Shown piece after piece: positions 1 through 8,113 of a stretch of DNA of 64,000 bases (positions are counted from its first letter, which is position 1; each line of letters begins with the position of its first letter). The notes under the pieces were generated by a model. That model was not told the origin of the DNA and ran no database searches. It saw only the letters and a list, made by a program, of their open reading frames with translations. The stretch is taken from positions 60,721-124,720 of the forward strand of contig NZ_MASS01000005.1 of the NCBI RefSeq assembly GCF_001707885.1, written 5' to 3'. Position numbers and translations under genes: made by a program. The DNA comes from Desulfosporosinus cupriresistens. Its GTDB lineage: Bacteria; Bacillota; Desulfitobacteriia; Desulfitobacteriales; Desulfitobacteriaceae.

Positions 1-818
1 ATTGGATTACCACTACCATCCGTGGTTGTAACCTCTTTTAGCTCTTTAACCACACCAGCATCACTGACCAAGGTCTGAGGTGGCTCTCCGATCGCTAAAT
101 CATAGGTATTAACTTTCCCATTAGGATAACTACCGTCAATGCCTTCTGTCACCGTAACATTCACGATTTTTGATAGTTTGTCTACCAGCAGATCCCTATT
201 ATCATAAAGATCATTGGGTGTATCCCCCGTGATCTCTGCACGCTTAATCTGTTTGTTGAGCTCTGCTATTTGGTCCGTATAGTCATTAATATCGGTGATT
301 TGATTATTGACACTCGTGTTGAGATTTGCCTCCATTTCCGTAAATTGATCAGAGATGGCGTGAAGACTATCCGTGAGTGTTAAGGTTCGTTGCACTAAGA
401 TCGAGCGAGTCCCAGAATCTTCTGGATTATCTGCCAGATTATTCCATGAATTCCAGAAATTACTCAAGTCGCTGCTAAGGCTATAATCAGTGGGTTCATT
501 CATGGCCGATTCTATCTCACTAAGGCCGGTCTCCTTTGCTCCCCAGTATTCCTGGGTTGACGTTTCGGAGCGCAACTGCTTATCCACAAAAGCATTCCGA
601 GCTCGCATAATCGTATCAATGGTCACCCCGGAGCCTTGACTCATATTCTTTCCTGATGCCACAACCGTATAGGGGTATGTCGTCGTCATATTCACCTGTT
701 GTCTTGAATACCCTTCCGTGTCAGCATTGGCAATATTGTGGCCCGTAATATTTAAAGCGATTTGCTGGGCAGACAGCGCCTTTCCCGCAATGGTTAAGCC
801 AAAGAAGGTGGAACTCAT
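1..818 (-). CDS. flgK: Flagellar hook-associated protein 1 (FlgK), N-terminal part
   Basis: The first 272 codons are in the window; the rest lies beyond the left edge. FlgK forms the junction between flagellar hook and filament. The N-terminus (MSSTFFGLTIAGKALSAQQI, then GHNIANADTEGYSRQQV) is the typical rod/hook/HAP motif, followed by a long helical region and the FlgK middle domain. The start ATG lies 3 bases after the flgN stop, so it is probably cotranscribed with flgM and flgN. The family is usually 450-650 residues, so about half is seen. Confidence 0.95.
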   Translation of the reverse strand, partial: MSSTFFGLTIAGKALSAQQIALNITGHNIANADTEGYSRQQVNMTTTYPYTVVASGKNMSQGSGVTIDTIMRARNAFVDKQLRSETSTQEYWGAKETGLSEIESAMNEPTDYSLSSDLSNFWNSWNNLADNPEDSGTRSILVQRTLTLTDSLHAISDQFTEMEANLNTSVNNQITDINDYTDQIAELNKQIKRAEITGDTPNDLYDNRDLLVDKLSKIVNVTVTEGIDGSYPNGKVNTYDLAIGEPPQTLVSDAGVVKELKEVTTTDGSGNP

Positions 819-821
819 ATC

Positions 822-1304
822 TTAAATCCTCCAGTCCAGTAGATGAAGTCGCCGGTTCTCTTCCTGTTCCTTGCGTTTTGGATGAGTATAGGTATTCTGT
901 TCTTGATGCGTAAGCAGGCCTACCGTAAACTCCACTATTTTCATGGCTTGCTGCAATAGTTTAGTGTTTGTAGCATGAATCTCTCGAAGACGGCCAACGA
1001 CATTGTCTAGATCAAGCCGTACGCTCTCAAGTACTGGGAAATGCCCCACCAATTCTGCCAAGGTAAGATCCTGAGGTGCTTTTCCCAATTCATCCCCGAT
1101 GGCCTCAGCCCACAAGAGACGCTCTTTTTCTAATAGACTTACTTCAATTAATAATCTTTCTTGTTGCACCGTGATGTTCTCGATCTCTGCAATGTCATTT
1201 TTAATTAGGGCTTTTTGTTTATCTCTTTCCAAGCTATTTAACTTTTCATAGAGAGAGACTTGTGATTTTAAGTTTTCATTTAAGTTCTGTACTACTTCAG
1301 ACAC
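822..1304 (-). CDS. flgN: Flagellar export chaperone FlgN
   Basis: A 160-residue, mostly helical protein rich in Glu, Leu and Lys, as in the FlgN chaperones that keep FlgK and FlgL export-ready in the cytoplasm. I place the start at a GTG (VSEVVQNLNENL) because a strong GAGGGGGG ribosome site lies 6-8 bases before it; an in-frame ATG further up (position 1337) overlaps the flgM stop and has no such site. It lies between flgM and flgK, the usual order in Firmicutes. Identification rests on context plus helical character, since the family is poorly conserved. Confidence 0.85.
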   Translation of the reverse strand: MSEVVQNLNENLKSQVSLYEKLNSLERDKQKALIKNDIAEIENITVQQERLLIEVSLLEKERLLWAEAIGDELGKAPQDLTLAELVGHFPVLESVRLDLDNVVGRLREIHATNTKLLQQAMKIVEFTVGLLTHQEQNTYTHPKRKEQEENRRLHLLDWRI

Positions 1305-1336
1305 GAAATCCCCCCTCTGTGAAGTGTGGTAAACCA

Positions 1337-1609
1337 TTAAAAATCAGGTGACAATAATTTGTTGGCAATCTTTTGGGCATCCACCTGAAATTCTCCCTGT
1401 TCTATCTGATCTGCGAGGGCCTGCACACGTTCCTCATTAACCGAGGGGATCTCCTTAGCTTTTTTCAGCAGAGTCTGAAAAAGTTGCCCTTTATCCGATA
1501 CAGCTACTTTGTCCACTTCGGGAACTAACCCCTTTTTCTCAACTTGACCCAAGCGATTGGTTGCTGGAACGCTCCCAACCGGAGACATAGATGTTCCGTC
1601 AACTTTCAT
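1337..1609 (-). CDS. flgM: Anti-sigma-28 factor FlgM
   Basis: A 90-residue protein whose C-terminal half (VNEERVQALADQIEQGEF, then DAQKIANKLL) is the FlgM sigma-28-binding domain. FlgM holds the flagellar sigma factor inactive until the hook is finished and FlgM is exported. The start is the ATG of MKVDGTS, with GGAG about 9 bases upstream; an ATG 7 codons earlier is less well placed. First gene of the flgM-flgN-flgK group. Confidence 0.9.
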   Translation of the reverse strand: MKVDGTSMSPVGSVPATNRLGQVEKKGLVPEVDKVAVSDKGQLFQTLLKKAKEIPSVNEERVQALADQIEQGEFQVDAQKIANKLLSPDF

Positions 1610-1768
1610 ATCGATCACTCCAAGATACATTATTCTTACTCACTATATCGTCGATGGCCCGGTAAAACTGAAGAGAAATTTGCTCGTTACAAAAATTTTT
1701 AAGGTTAAAGCAAGAGTTCTACCTCTCACTTGGCTTTTCTTGTATACTACATTTAGCATAAATGGGCT

Positions 1769-1795
1769 TAAGTTTCGAGTGAAATATGCCGATAT
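1769..1795 (+). promoter_or_regulatory. Sigma-28 (SigD-type) promoter for motAB
   Basis: TAAG, 15 bases, then GCCGATAT. The -10 is identical to the Bacillus SigD consensus and the -35 differs from TAAA by one base. It points towards motA, about 200 bases downstream. The remainder of the gap between flgM and motA shows no gene. Confidence 0.7.
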
Positions 1796-2000
1796 AAACA
1801 GTGCGATCACTAAATTAATTGTCTTATCTTAAAAATCTTTAAAAAACCTTTGTGATTGCTTAAAGTGCCTCACTTACAAGCCACCATACTAGCTAATGTA
1901 TTTAAAACCATATTTTTAAAAAAAAGCAAGGGAGGTACGTCGAAACCCTATATACATTTAGTTATCGAATTAAGTGTATAAGGAACGCGGCAACAAGAAC

Positions 2001-2816
2001 ATGGATTTATCAACCATACTAGGTATCCTCACAGGATTCGGTGCCCTGATCGCCGGGTTTACAATGGAAGGGGGATCAGTCGGTGCACTCGGTCAATTAT
2101 CCGCAGCCGTCATCGTTTTCGGGGGGACAGCGGGGGCAATCTTGACCAGCTTTCCGCTGTCTGATCTCAAGAAATTCCCTCAATGGATTAAAACAGCATT
2201 TACTGCCCAATCGTTTGGAAATACCGAGGCCTACGAAACACTAGTGCGCTTTGCAGAAAAAGCACGGCGCGAAGGATTACTCAGTCTTGAACAGGAACTT
2301 GAAACTGTGACAGATCGCTTCACCCGTCAAGGTATGCAACTCGTCATTGATGGAACTGATCCTGAAATTACCAAAGAAATTCTGGAATCAAATATCGCTA
2401 TCCTCGAGAAACGCCATAAGGTGGGGATCTCCGTCTTTGAAGCAGCCGGTGGCTATAGCCCAACTTTAGGCATCATCGGGACGGTTATGGGTCTCGTCAT
2501 GGTGTTAGGAAATCTTTCGGATGCAGCAGCGCTTTCCGAATCGATCGCTGCCGCTTTTATTGCCACCCTTTATGGGGTCGCCTCCGCTAACCTTATTTGG
2601 CTTCCTATTGCCACCAAGCTCAAAATGAAGGACAAAGCTGAAGTATCGGCGATGGAAATGGTTCTAGACGGAATTCTATCGATTCAGGCGGGTGAGAATC
2701 CCTCTATCCTGAAAGAGAAATTAAAAACTCACGTGGGGACGCTGCTTCCCTCTGGGGAAAAAACTGAAGAAGGCTCAGGTGCACTAGGTCGTGCTCCGGC
2801 CATTGAAAGCCGATGA
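2001..2816 (+). CDS. motA: Flagellar stator protein MotA
   Basis: A 271-residue inner-membrane protein with the MotA/TolQ/ExbB proton-channel fold: two N-terminal membrane segments (ILGILTGFGALIAGF and ALGQLSAAVIVFGGTAGAI), a cytoplasmic loop that contacts the rotor (FAEKARREGLLSLEQELE), then two more segments around the PTLGIIGTVMGLVMVLGNL motif. It pairs with MotB to form the proton-driven stator. I chose the ATG (MDLSTILG) because family members begin there; a GTG nine codons earlier (position 1974) is possible, and neither has an ideal ribosome site. Confidence 0.95.
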   Translation: MDLSTILGILTGFGALIAGFTMEGGSVGALGQLSAAVIVFGGTAGAILTSFPLSDLKKFPQWIKTAFTAQSFGNTEAYETLVRFAEKARREGLLSLEQELETVTDRFTRQGMQLVIDGTDPEITKEILESNIAILEKRHKVGISVFEAAGGYSPTLGIIGTVMGLVMVLGNLSDAAALSESIAAAFIATLYGVASANLIWLPIATKLKMKDKAEVSAMEMVLDGILSIQAGENPSILKEKLKTHVGTLLPSGEKTEEGSGALGRAPAIESR

Positions 2817-3697
2817 GTAGAAAACGCGAACATGAAGCCGAAAAGGAAAATGGGGAACGCTGGCTGCTTACCTATTCTGACTTAATTACCTTACTTATGA
2901 TTTTCTTTGTTGTCCTTTATTCGATGAGTAAAGTCGATGCCGAAAAGTTTCAAGCTGTTGCCGAATCCTTGAACAAAGCACTTGGCGGGGGCACGCCCGC
3001 AAAAATCGAGTTAGCTTCCAACCCGGTCGGACCGTCTCTCTTTCAAGCCGGAACTCCTTCCGCCAAAACTACCGCCCCTGGTAAGGGGACGGATCCCAAC
3101 AATACGACCTATACGGATCCCGCCACGAACGGGGAAAATAAGAACGCTGGTCAGGGAAATTTTGACGCTGAAAAGATGAGTATTGACGCGATCAAAGCGA
3201 AGCTTGATAAATTTGCAGCGGACAATGGTATTCAGGCGACCTTGGTAACTTCCATCGAAGAACGTGGCCTTGTCGTCAGCATTCAGGAAACGCTACTCTT
3301 CGATAGCGGTTCAGCTGTTATTACTCCCCATGCCCGCGCTATTCTTGAGAAAGTCTCTACGGTCCTTGCGGCAGCACCCAACCAAATCAAGGTCGAAGGA
3401 CATACGGACAATCTACCGATCCACACTGCACAGTTCCCTAGCAATTGGGAACTTTCCGTGATTCGAGCAACCAATGTAGTACAGATTTTACAAAGTGATG
3501 GGATTAACCCTAACCAGCTCTCGGCAACCGGTTACGGAGAATATCGACCGATTTCTTCTAATAATACTGACGCCGGACGCAGTAGAAATCGCCGAATTGA
3601 CCTGATCATTCTGCGCTCCAAATATGATGTGACCGAGCCCATTAACCAAACACCCGTTTCTGACCTACAAACCCCTGCTCCAAAGATAAAACCTTAA
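2813..3697 (+). CDS. motB: Flagellar stator protein MotB
   Basis: A 294-residue protein overlapping motA by four bases (ATGA), so translation is probably coupled. One membrane helix near residues 18-40 holds the proton-carrying aspartate (TYSDLITLLMIFF, Asp23). A flexible Gly/Asn/Pro-rich linker (about 70-120) leads to an OmpA-like peptidoglycan-binding domain (VEGHTDNLPI ... NWELSVIRATNVV ... SRNRRIDLIIL). Its stop codon overlaps the stop of the convergent peptidase gene by TTAA. Confidence 0.96.
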   Translation: MSRKREHEAEKENGERWLLTYSDLITLLMIFFVVLYSMSKVDAEKFQAVAESLNKALGGGTPAKIELASNPVGPSLFQAGTPSAKTTAPGKGTDPNNTTYTDPATNGENKNAGQGNFDAEKMSIDAIKAKLDKFAADNGIQATLVTSIEERGLVVSIQETLLFDSGSAVITPHARAILEKVSTVLAAAPNQIKVEGHTDNLPIHTAQFPSNWELSVIRATNVVQILQSDGINPNQLSATGYGEYRPISSNNTDAGRSRNRRIDLIILRSKYDVTEPINQTPVSDLQTPAPKIKP

Positions 3698-4734
3698 AAG
3701 GCAAGAATATGAACGGCTCGGTAAATGATCTCAGAAGCTAAGTGAATCTGTTCCGGTTTCACCAGCGCGGTAGTGTCCTCGGGCGTATGATTTTTATATA
3801 ACCAATCATGGGTCATCAGGGTTAACGCCGGAATACCTGCCGAAATGAAACTGACCGAGTCGCTATTATGCCCTCCTGTTGGGGTTAGGACAGCACTGGC
3901 CCCACATTCGGACGCTGCCTTGTAAATAGCCTTAACCGCTATATTTTCCCCATTCGACCAGAGCGCAAAATCCCCAATCATCCCATTTCCTACCGTATCC
4001 ACATTAAGGACAGCCTGAATCTGGTGAAGAGGAAACGACGAAGCGTGGACAAACGCTTCAGACCCCACAAACCCCATCTCCTCGGCGCTCCAAAAGGCAA
4101 GAACGATTGTCCGTTTTGGAGTTTTCCCTTCACGAAGAATTCGCCGCATAACATCGAGTACGCACCCTACTCCGGAGGCATTATCGTTAGCCCCAGGGTA
4201 AACCTGTCCTTCGAAAACCCCCAGGTGATCGTAATGGGCCGATATTAGGACGATCTCCGCTGGATTTTCCCCCAGGAGCCCACCAAGAAGGTTAGCACTC
4301 GGCGTTCTTAAGTTTCGATTTTCCCCGGGTCTAAAGGTTAGTCGGCCATTAATCCTGGTTTCAATTACCGGAGAAATCGTAAACGCTTGAGTAAACCCTG
4401 TTTCTTGATCTCCCATAGGCTTTAACCCGAGCATGCTTAATTGGGAAGCCAGATACTCTGCCGCTTTAGCTTCTCCTACAGATCCCGCTTTGCGACCTTG
4501 CATCTCTGAGCTGGTTAGAGCGAAGATATCATCCATGGCTGTCCGACTTAGGCTTTCTTCATTAATCGCATTATTCTGTTTGCTCGTGAGGGATGGGGGC
4601 AGCAACAGTTTAACCGACGGATGTCCTAACCCCGTCTTCATAGCCTCTCCTAAACGGGTCGGCAAAACACTCCAGGGTATGATAATGGCTGCAAAACCCA
4701 GTAATGTTTTTAAAAATACTCTGCGCGTCTGCAT
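3694..4734 (-). CDS. Exported M28-family zinc aminopeptidase
   Basis: A 346-residue protein with an N-terminal export signal (MQTRRVFLKTLLGFAAIIIP) and an M28 peptidase domain. Metal and catalytic motifs are visible: SAHYDHLG, PGANDNASGVG, WSAEEMGFVGSEAF, NVDTVGN and a final HNSDSVSF. Peptidases of this family remove N-terminal residues from peptides using two zinc ions. The signal has an RR pair but does not match a full Tat motif, so Sec export or membrane anchoring is also possible. Substrate unknown. It sits alone against the motility genes. Confidence 0.88.
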   Translation of the reverse strand: MQTRRVFLKTLLGFAAIIIPWSVLPTRLGEAMKTGLGHPSVKLLLPPSLTSKQNNAINEESLSRTAMDDIFALTSSEMQGRKAGSVGEAKAAEYLASQLSMLGLKPMGDQETGFTQAFTISPVIETRINGRLTFRPGENRNLRTPSANLLGGLLGENPAEIVLISAHYDHLGVFEGQVYPGANDNASGVGCVLDVMRRILREGKTPKRTIVLAFWSAEEMGFVGSEAFVHASSFPLHQIQAVLNVDTVGNGMIGDFALWSNGENIAVKAIYKAASECGASAVLTPTGGHNSDSVSFISAGIPALTLMTHDWLYKNHTPEDTTALVKPEQIHLASEIIYRAVHILAF

Positions 4735-4765
4735 TATTTAAATCCTTTCTAAGAGGAGAATGCCT

Positions 4766-5203
4766 ATGTCTATCCGCATCGATGCCCCACATCAATCCAG
4801 TACTCCGAGTCTCGATTCGCAAAGTTCACCGGAAAAAACCAGTGACTTTAGTGGAGTCTTATCTCAGACCCAAAAGATTAAGCGGCAGGAACTCCAGTCC
4901 TTTCTCGGGCGCCTTGAAACACAAGGGAAAAAGTTAGCTCAGTCCCTATCCATCCGAGATCTGAAAGACTTCCGCAATATGGTTAAATCCTTCGTTCGTT
5001 CAACCTTTGGCCAGAGTCGCCAAATACAGGAAAATTCGTTATGGGATTCCCAAGGCCGGCCCAAGGTCATGGCACGGATCGCCAAAATCGATCGCTCATT
5101 AGAGGAGCTAGGGAATCAACTTTTGGACCAACAAGCCAAACCCCTTGAGGTCTTAACGAAGATCGATGAAATTCGCGGGCTGATCGTCGACCTTTTTGCC
5201 TAA
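4766..5203 (+). CDS. DUF327 (YaaR-like) protein
   Basis: A 145-residue protein with a disordered N-terminus (SSTPSLDSQSSPEKTSD) and a helical body including RQELQSFLGRLETQGKKLAQ and DLKDFRNMVKSFVRSTFGQ, the pattern of the DUF327/YaaR family. The ATG used has GAGGAG 9 bases upstream; another ATG two codons earlier is too close to that site. Its place between motility genes and cheR suggests a flagellar link, which is inference. Confidence 0.75.
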   Translation: MSIRIDAPHQSSTPSLDSQSSPEKTSDFSGVLSQTQKIKRQELQSFLGRLETQGKKLAQSLSIRDLKDFRNMVKSFVRSTFGQSRQIQENSLWDSQGRPKVMARIAKIDRSLEELGNQLLDQQAKPLEVLTKIDEIRGLIVDLFA

Positions 5204-5314
5204 GAAAATTTCACTGTCAAATGATTCTATATCTTTATTCGTTAGTAATTATGGATATCTTTTATTTCCAGCTTGAATTTAAGCAGTATTTTAGAAAAAA
5301 GAGGTGTAACCCTT

Positions 5315-6100
5315 TTGTCCTACTCATCCACGCCAAATACCTACGAAGAATTTGTTAAAGCGTTTCACCCTAAGAGTGGACTCGATCTTAAGTTTTACAA
5401 GCAAAACCAAATGCAACGCCGAATCCTCAGCTTTATGAACTCCCACGGGTATCAGACCTATCCGCCCTTCCTAAAGGCGCTGGGTGACTCCGTCTTGTAT
5501 GATGCCTTCTTCAAACACTTAACCATTAACGTCTCTCAGTTCTTTCGAGATGCTAACCAATGGAAAACACTGCGAGAAACGATTATTCCCCTGCTCCTCC
5601 AGAATAAAAATCCGCTGAAAATCTGGAGTGCAGGCTGTTCAAGTGGCCAAGAACCCTACTCGTTAGCCATGACCCTGATGGACCATTTCCCTAATGCCCG
5701 TTTTAGCATCCTAGGTACAGATATTGATGTCAATGTACTACAACAAGCCAAAGACGGCCTCTATAAACAAAATGATTTTGTGAGTACTCCACCTGAAGTC
5801 CTGCAAAAGTATTTTACCCCATCTGACAAAGGGTATCAAATTAAAGACCAAGTTAAACGTCAGGTTACTTACCAGCACCAAAACCTGCTAACTGATCGTT
5901 TCCAATCGGGTTTTGATTTTATCGCCTGTCGAAATGTTGTAATCTACTTCACGGACGAAGCCAAAGAAATGCTCTACAAAAAATTTACAGATGCCTTACG
6001 TCCCGGCGGAATCCTTTTTACCGGGAGTACTGAACATCTCTTTGGGATGAATCACCTAGGCCTCAAACCTGTATCCTCTTTCTTCTACCAGAAACAATAG
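5315..6100 (+). CDS. cheR: Chemotaxis protein methyltransferase CheR
   Basis: A 261-residue protein that transfers methyl groups from S-adenosylmethionine to glutamates of chemoreceptors. The N-terminal helical CheR domain (EEFVKAFHPKSGLDLKFYKQ ... NQMQRRI) is followed by the SAM-binding fold (IWSAGCSSGQEPYSLAM, ILGTDIDVNVL, CRNVVIYF). I choose a TTG start because AGAGGTG lies 8 bases before it; the frame is open 14 codons further up, to another TTG, without a ribosome site. No receptor or cheB lies nearby. Confidence 0.93.
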   Translation: MSYSSTPNTYEEFVKAFHPKSGLDLKFYKQNQMQRRILSFMNSHGYQTYPPFLKALGDSVLYDAFFKHLTINVSQFFRDANQWKTLRETIIPLLLQNKNPLKIWSAGCSSGQEPYSLAMTLMDHFPNARFSILGTDIDVNVLQQAKDGLYKQNDFVSTPPEVLQKYFTPSDKGYQIKDQVKRQVTYQHQNLLTDRFQSGFDFIACRNVVIYFTDEAKEMLYKKFTDALRPGGILFTGSTEHLFGMNHLGLKPVSSFFYQKQ

Positions 6101-6109
6101 TATCTAAAA

Positions 6110-6143
6110 AAGGGTCTCTCACTTCATTAAGCGAGAGGCCCTT
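6110..6143 (-). terminator. Rho-independent terminator
   Basis: AAGGGTCTCTC and GAGAGGCCCTT pair into a hairpin. On the minus strand it is followed by TTTTTT, so it ends the small minus-strand gene next to it; on the plus strand it may also stop cheR read-through. Confidence 0.75.
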
Positions 6144-6181
6144 ACAATCATCATATCTAAACTTAAATTCTTACTTCGAGT

Positions 6182-6370
6182 CTAAGTTGTAGGACAAACC
6201 CTTTCATACTGTTGAATAAATTCTTCCAGGGGATATGTAACCCCTTTACCTTGAACTTCCAACGATACCTGTTGTGCCTTTGGATTATAACCGATGAACT
6301 TCATTCCCAGCAGTTTGGCCATCTTAGATAATTCAATCCGTGCGCCTCGCCCAAAGTCCTTAAATATCAT
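6182..6370 (-). CDS. Small conserved-looking protein of unknown function
   Basis: A 62-residue basic protein (MIFKDFGRGARIELSKMAKL ... ending YERVCPTT). AAGGGG lies 10 bases before the chosen ATG, and a terminator follows the gene, so it is likely real. I do not recognise the family. The motif GMKFIGYNPKAQQVSLEVQG reads like a short beta-hairpin segment. An in-frame ATG 21 codons upstream would add a hydrophobic stretch but has no ribosome site. Confidence 0.55.
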   Translation of the reverse strand: MIFKDFGRGARIELSKMAKLLGMKFIGYNPKAQQVSLEVQGKGVTYPLEEFIQQYERVCPTT

Positions 6371-6564
6371 CCAACACACGCCCCTTTTTTTGTCTTTTAT
6401 GACTCCAAAAAGATATAGGATTACAATTATCATATCTTATTCAACGTGAGCTTGCAACTTTCTTTTCAGGATATAAAGGTTTAATATTTCAAATAATATC
6501 AAAGGTCTTAAACCTCTGGTCTCTTGAGGATTTGAACCTTTAACTTAACTATGGCTATGATAAT

Positions 6565-6583
6565 TTCTGACTTCTGACCTCTG
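6565..6583. repeat. Stutter repeat, TCTGACCTCTG type
   Basis: TTCTGACTTCTGACCTCTG, a short run of imperfect 8-10 base units just after the small transporter gene. The same units occur at 7526-7559, 24753-24794 and 39435-39507. Confidence 0.6.
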
Positions 6584-6585
6584 TG

Positions 6586-6969
6586 TTATGCCCCCCATAG
6601 TCCTAAAACGCTAATCCCTGCTAAGATTAGACAACTTCCCAGTATCTTTGCGATCGAAAGATTTTCGTGAAGCAGAAGAGTCCCATACAGTATGGCAATC
6701 ACATAGCCTAATGCTACAAGCGGATACGCATAGCTAAGCTCCCAGCGTGAAATTACTACAAGCCAGAGAATAGAGCTCACCCCAAAGCACATAAAACCCA
6801 GGAAAATCGCCGGGGTTAAAATAATCGATCCTAGTTGTCGCCAAATCCCTGTTACCGATACTTTTCCATAATGCAGCATTCCCAGACGAAATAAAAATTG
6901 CCCTGAGGCCCCCAATACTATTGAAAACAAAGCGACAAATAACGGACGTACTTCTGAAATTAAATTCAT
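6586..6969 (-). CDS. Small EamA/SMR-type membrane transporter
   Basis: A 127-residue protein with four predicted membrane helices (LFVALFSIVLGASGQFLFRL; AIFLGFMCFGVSSILWLVVI; YAYPLVALGYVIAILYGTLL; ILGSCLILAGISVLGLWG). The pattern SYAYPLVALGYV plus LHENLSIAKILGSCLILAGI matches the half-size drug/metabolite transporters (EmrE or ArnE/ArnF-like). These work as dimers. Substrate cannot be read from sequence. It appears monocistronic. Confidence 0.75.
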   Translation of the reverse strand: MNLISEVRPLFVALFSIVLGASGQFLFRLGMLHYGKVSVTGIWRQLGSIILTPAIFLGFMCFGVSSILWLVVISRWELSYAYPLVALGYVIAILYGTLLLHENLSIAKILGSCLILAGISVLGLWGA

Positions 6970-7193
6970 ATAATTAGAACTCCTGAAGCTAAAATTCTTT
7001 AAGACTAAACTTGTGTATAGTTTGATACGATCTATATGATACCATTTAGGTTTCTCGAAATACTGTTCCTTTATGCAATGAGAAACTTAATCAAATCAAG
7101 TTCCAATGCCTTAATCGATTTGCTTCCACATTCACTCCAAGATGCTCAACTATGAATTCACTCCATGGTCTAATCATATAAACCAGAAAATTA

Positions 7194-7223
7194 AAAACTG
7201 GCAGGTGCATACCTGCCAGTTTT
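7194..7223 (-). terminator. Terminator of the RNase P RNA gene
   Basis: A perfect 13-bp stem (AAAACTGGCAGGT with ACCTGCCAGTTTT, loop of 4), with a T-rich run after it on the minus strand, about 30 bases beyond the 3' end of rnpB. Confidence 0.85.
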
Positions 7224-7253
7224 CGTCAAATTAGAACGTTGTTTAGTTTCTCA

Positions 7254-7707
7254 TAAGTAAGCGAAGTCAACCTATAAGCCGAGTTCTGTCCCTCCGTATG
7301 GAGGTGATGATCATCTGTCTCGAACCGCCGTTACCGACGGCCTCTAGCGACCTTACCCGGGAACAAAAACGGGCCGTTCATAGTTCCCCTATTCAGTCTT
7401 GCTCCAGGTGGGGTTTACATGGCCAGCCAGTCACCTGACTGCCGGTGAGCTCTTACCTCGCCTTTCCACCCTTACCTACTCGGAAGTCAGTCGTCGGAAA
7501 CCTGAAGTCGGATTAAAACCAACTTATTCTGACCTCCGGCCTCTGACAACTGACCTCCGTTATCGGCGGTATCTCTCTGTTGCACTTTCCTTGGGGTTCC
7601 CCCCACTGGGCGTTACCCAGCACCTTGCCCTATGGAGCTCGGACTTTCCTCAGAGGCGACCTTTCGGTCCTTACCTCCGCGACCATCCGGTCGACTTCGC
7701 TTATTTA
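7254..7707 (-). ncRNA. rnpB: RNase P RNA (bacterial type)
   Basis: The catalytic RNA that trims tRNA 5' leaders. Read on the minus strand it starts with GCGAAGTCGACCGG and GAGGAAAGTCCGAGCTCC, contains GTGCAACAGAGA, GGTAAGGGTGGAAAGG and GAACCCCACCTGGAGCAAG-type core segments, and ends with AACTCGGCTTATAGG. The first and last 18 bases pair as an extended P1 helix. Between the universally conserved parts lies an enlarged helix made of stutter-repeat units (7490-7570). Ends are set from P1 pairing and are good to about 10 bases. Confidence 0.95.
7526..7559. repeat. Stutter repeat inside RNase P RNA
   Basis: ATTCTGACCTCCGGCCTCTG followed by ACAACTGACCTCCG. It matches the repeat at 39479-39500 in about 20 of 23 bases, but here is part of the folded RNA, in the variable P12 region. 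Confidence 0.65.
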
Positions 7708-7749
7708 TCTTACTAAAAAAATTCGCTTAGGTCAAATGGAGAGTATTGG

Positions 7750-7911
7750 TTAATAGACAGCTTTGAGCTTATTTTCTGCTATTTCTTCCATTTCATCATC
7801 AATGTCCATTAACACGGTTAACCATTTCGCACGGTTAGCATTGTCTTCTGCTAAGTTCATCAAAACCTTTTCACGTTCGAGGCGTAGAATTTCTGTCCGA
7901 TTCATGTTCAT
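7750..7911 (-). CDS. Small acidic helical protein
   Basis: A 53-residue reading frame (MNMNRTEILRLEREKVLMNL ... ENKLKAVY) preceded by AAAGGAG 12 bases before the ATG. It is rich in Glu, Leu and Asn and predicted wholly helical. Family not recognised. The slightly long spacing and a tiny overlapping frame (ATG GAC GAA TGA) before it could mean translational coupling. Codon pattern looks coding on this strand; a frame on the other strand is longer but basic and low in plausibility. Confidence 0.5.
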   Translation of the reverse strand: MNMNRTEILRLEREKVLMNLAEDNANRAKWLTVLMDIDDEMEEIAENKLKAVY

Positions 7912-8070
7912 TCGTCCATCACGCTCCTTTCTTTTGTTTATAAAAATTGCACTTACTCTTCGAAATACGCTTAACTACTTTCTTGAAAATAGTCTATTTT
8001 CCGACTATTCTATCTAAACTAATAATACAATATTCGACATTTAAAGTCAAGTGTTAATCCCCACTTTCAC

Positions 8071-8090
8071 AAAGTTTTTTAAAAAACTTT
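8071..8090. terminator. AT-rich palindrome, possible terminator
   Basis: AAAGTTTTTTAAAAAACTTT is a perfect 20-base palindrome followed by T or A runs on both strands, in the gap after nif3 (minus strand). Probably a weak terminator. Confidence 0.45.
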
Positions 8091-8113
8091 TTTTAAAAAA
8101 GAGTCGGCCGCCT

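Noticed and set aside
7399..7716. Open frame of 105 codons on the plus strand
   Set aside because: It is antisense to the RNase P RNA gene; the RNA features explain the sequence.
7763..8017. 84-codon frame on the plus strand
   Set aside because: The minus-strand 53-codon frame has a ribosome site and normal composition; the plus frame is a shadow with none.
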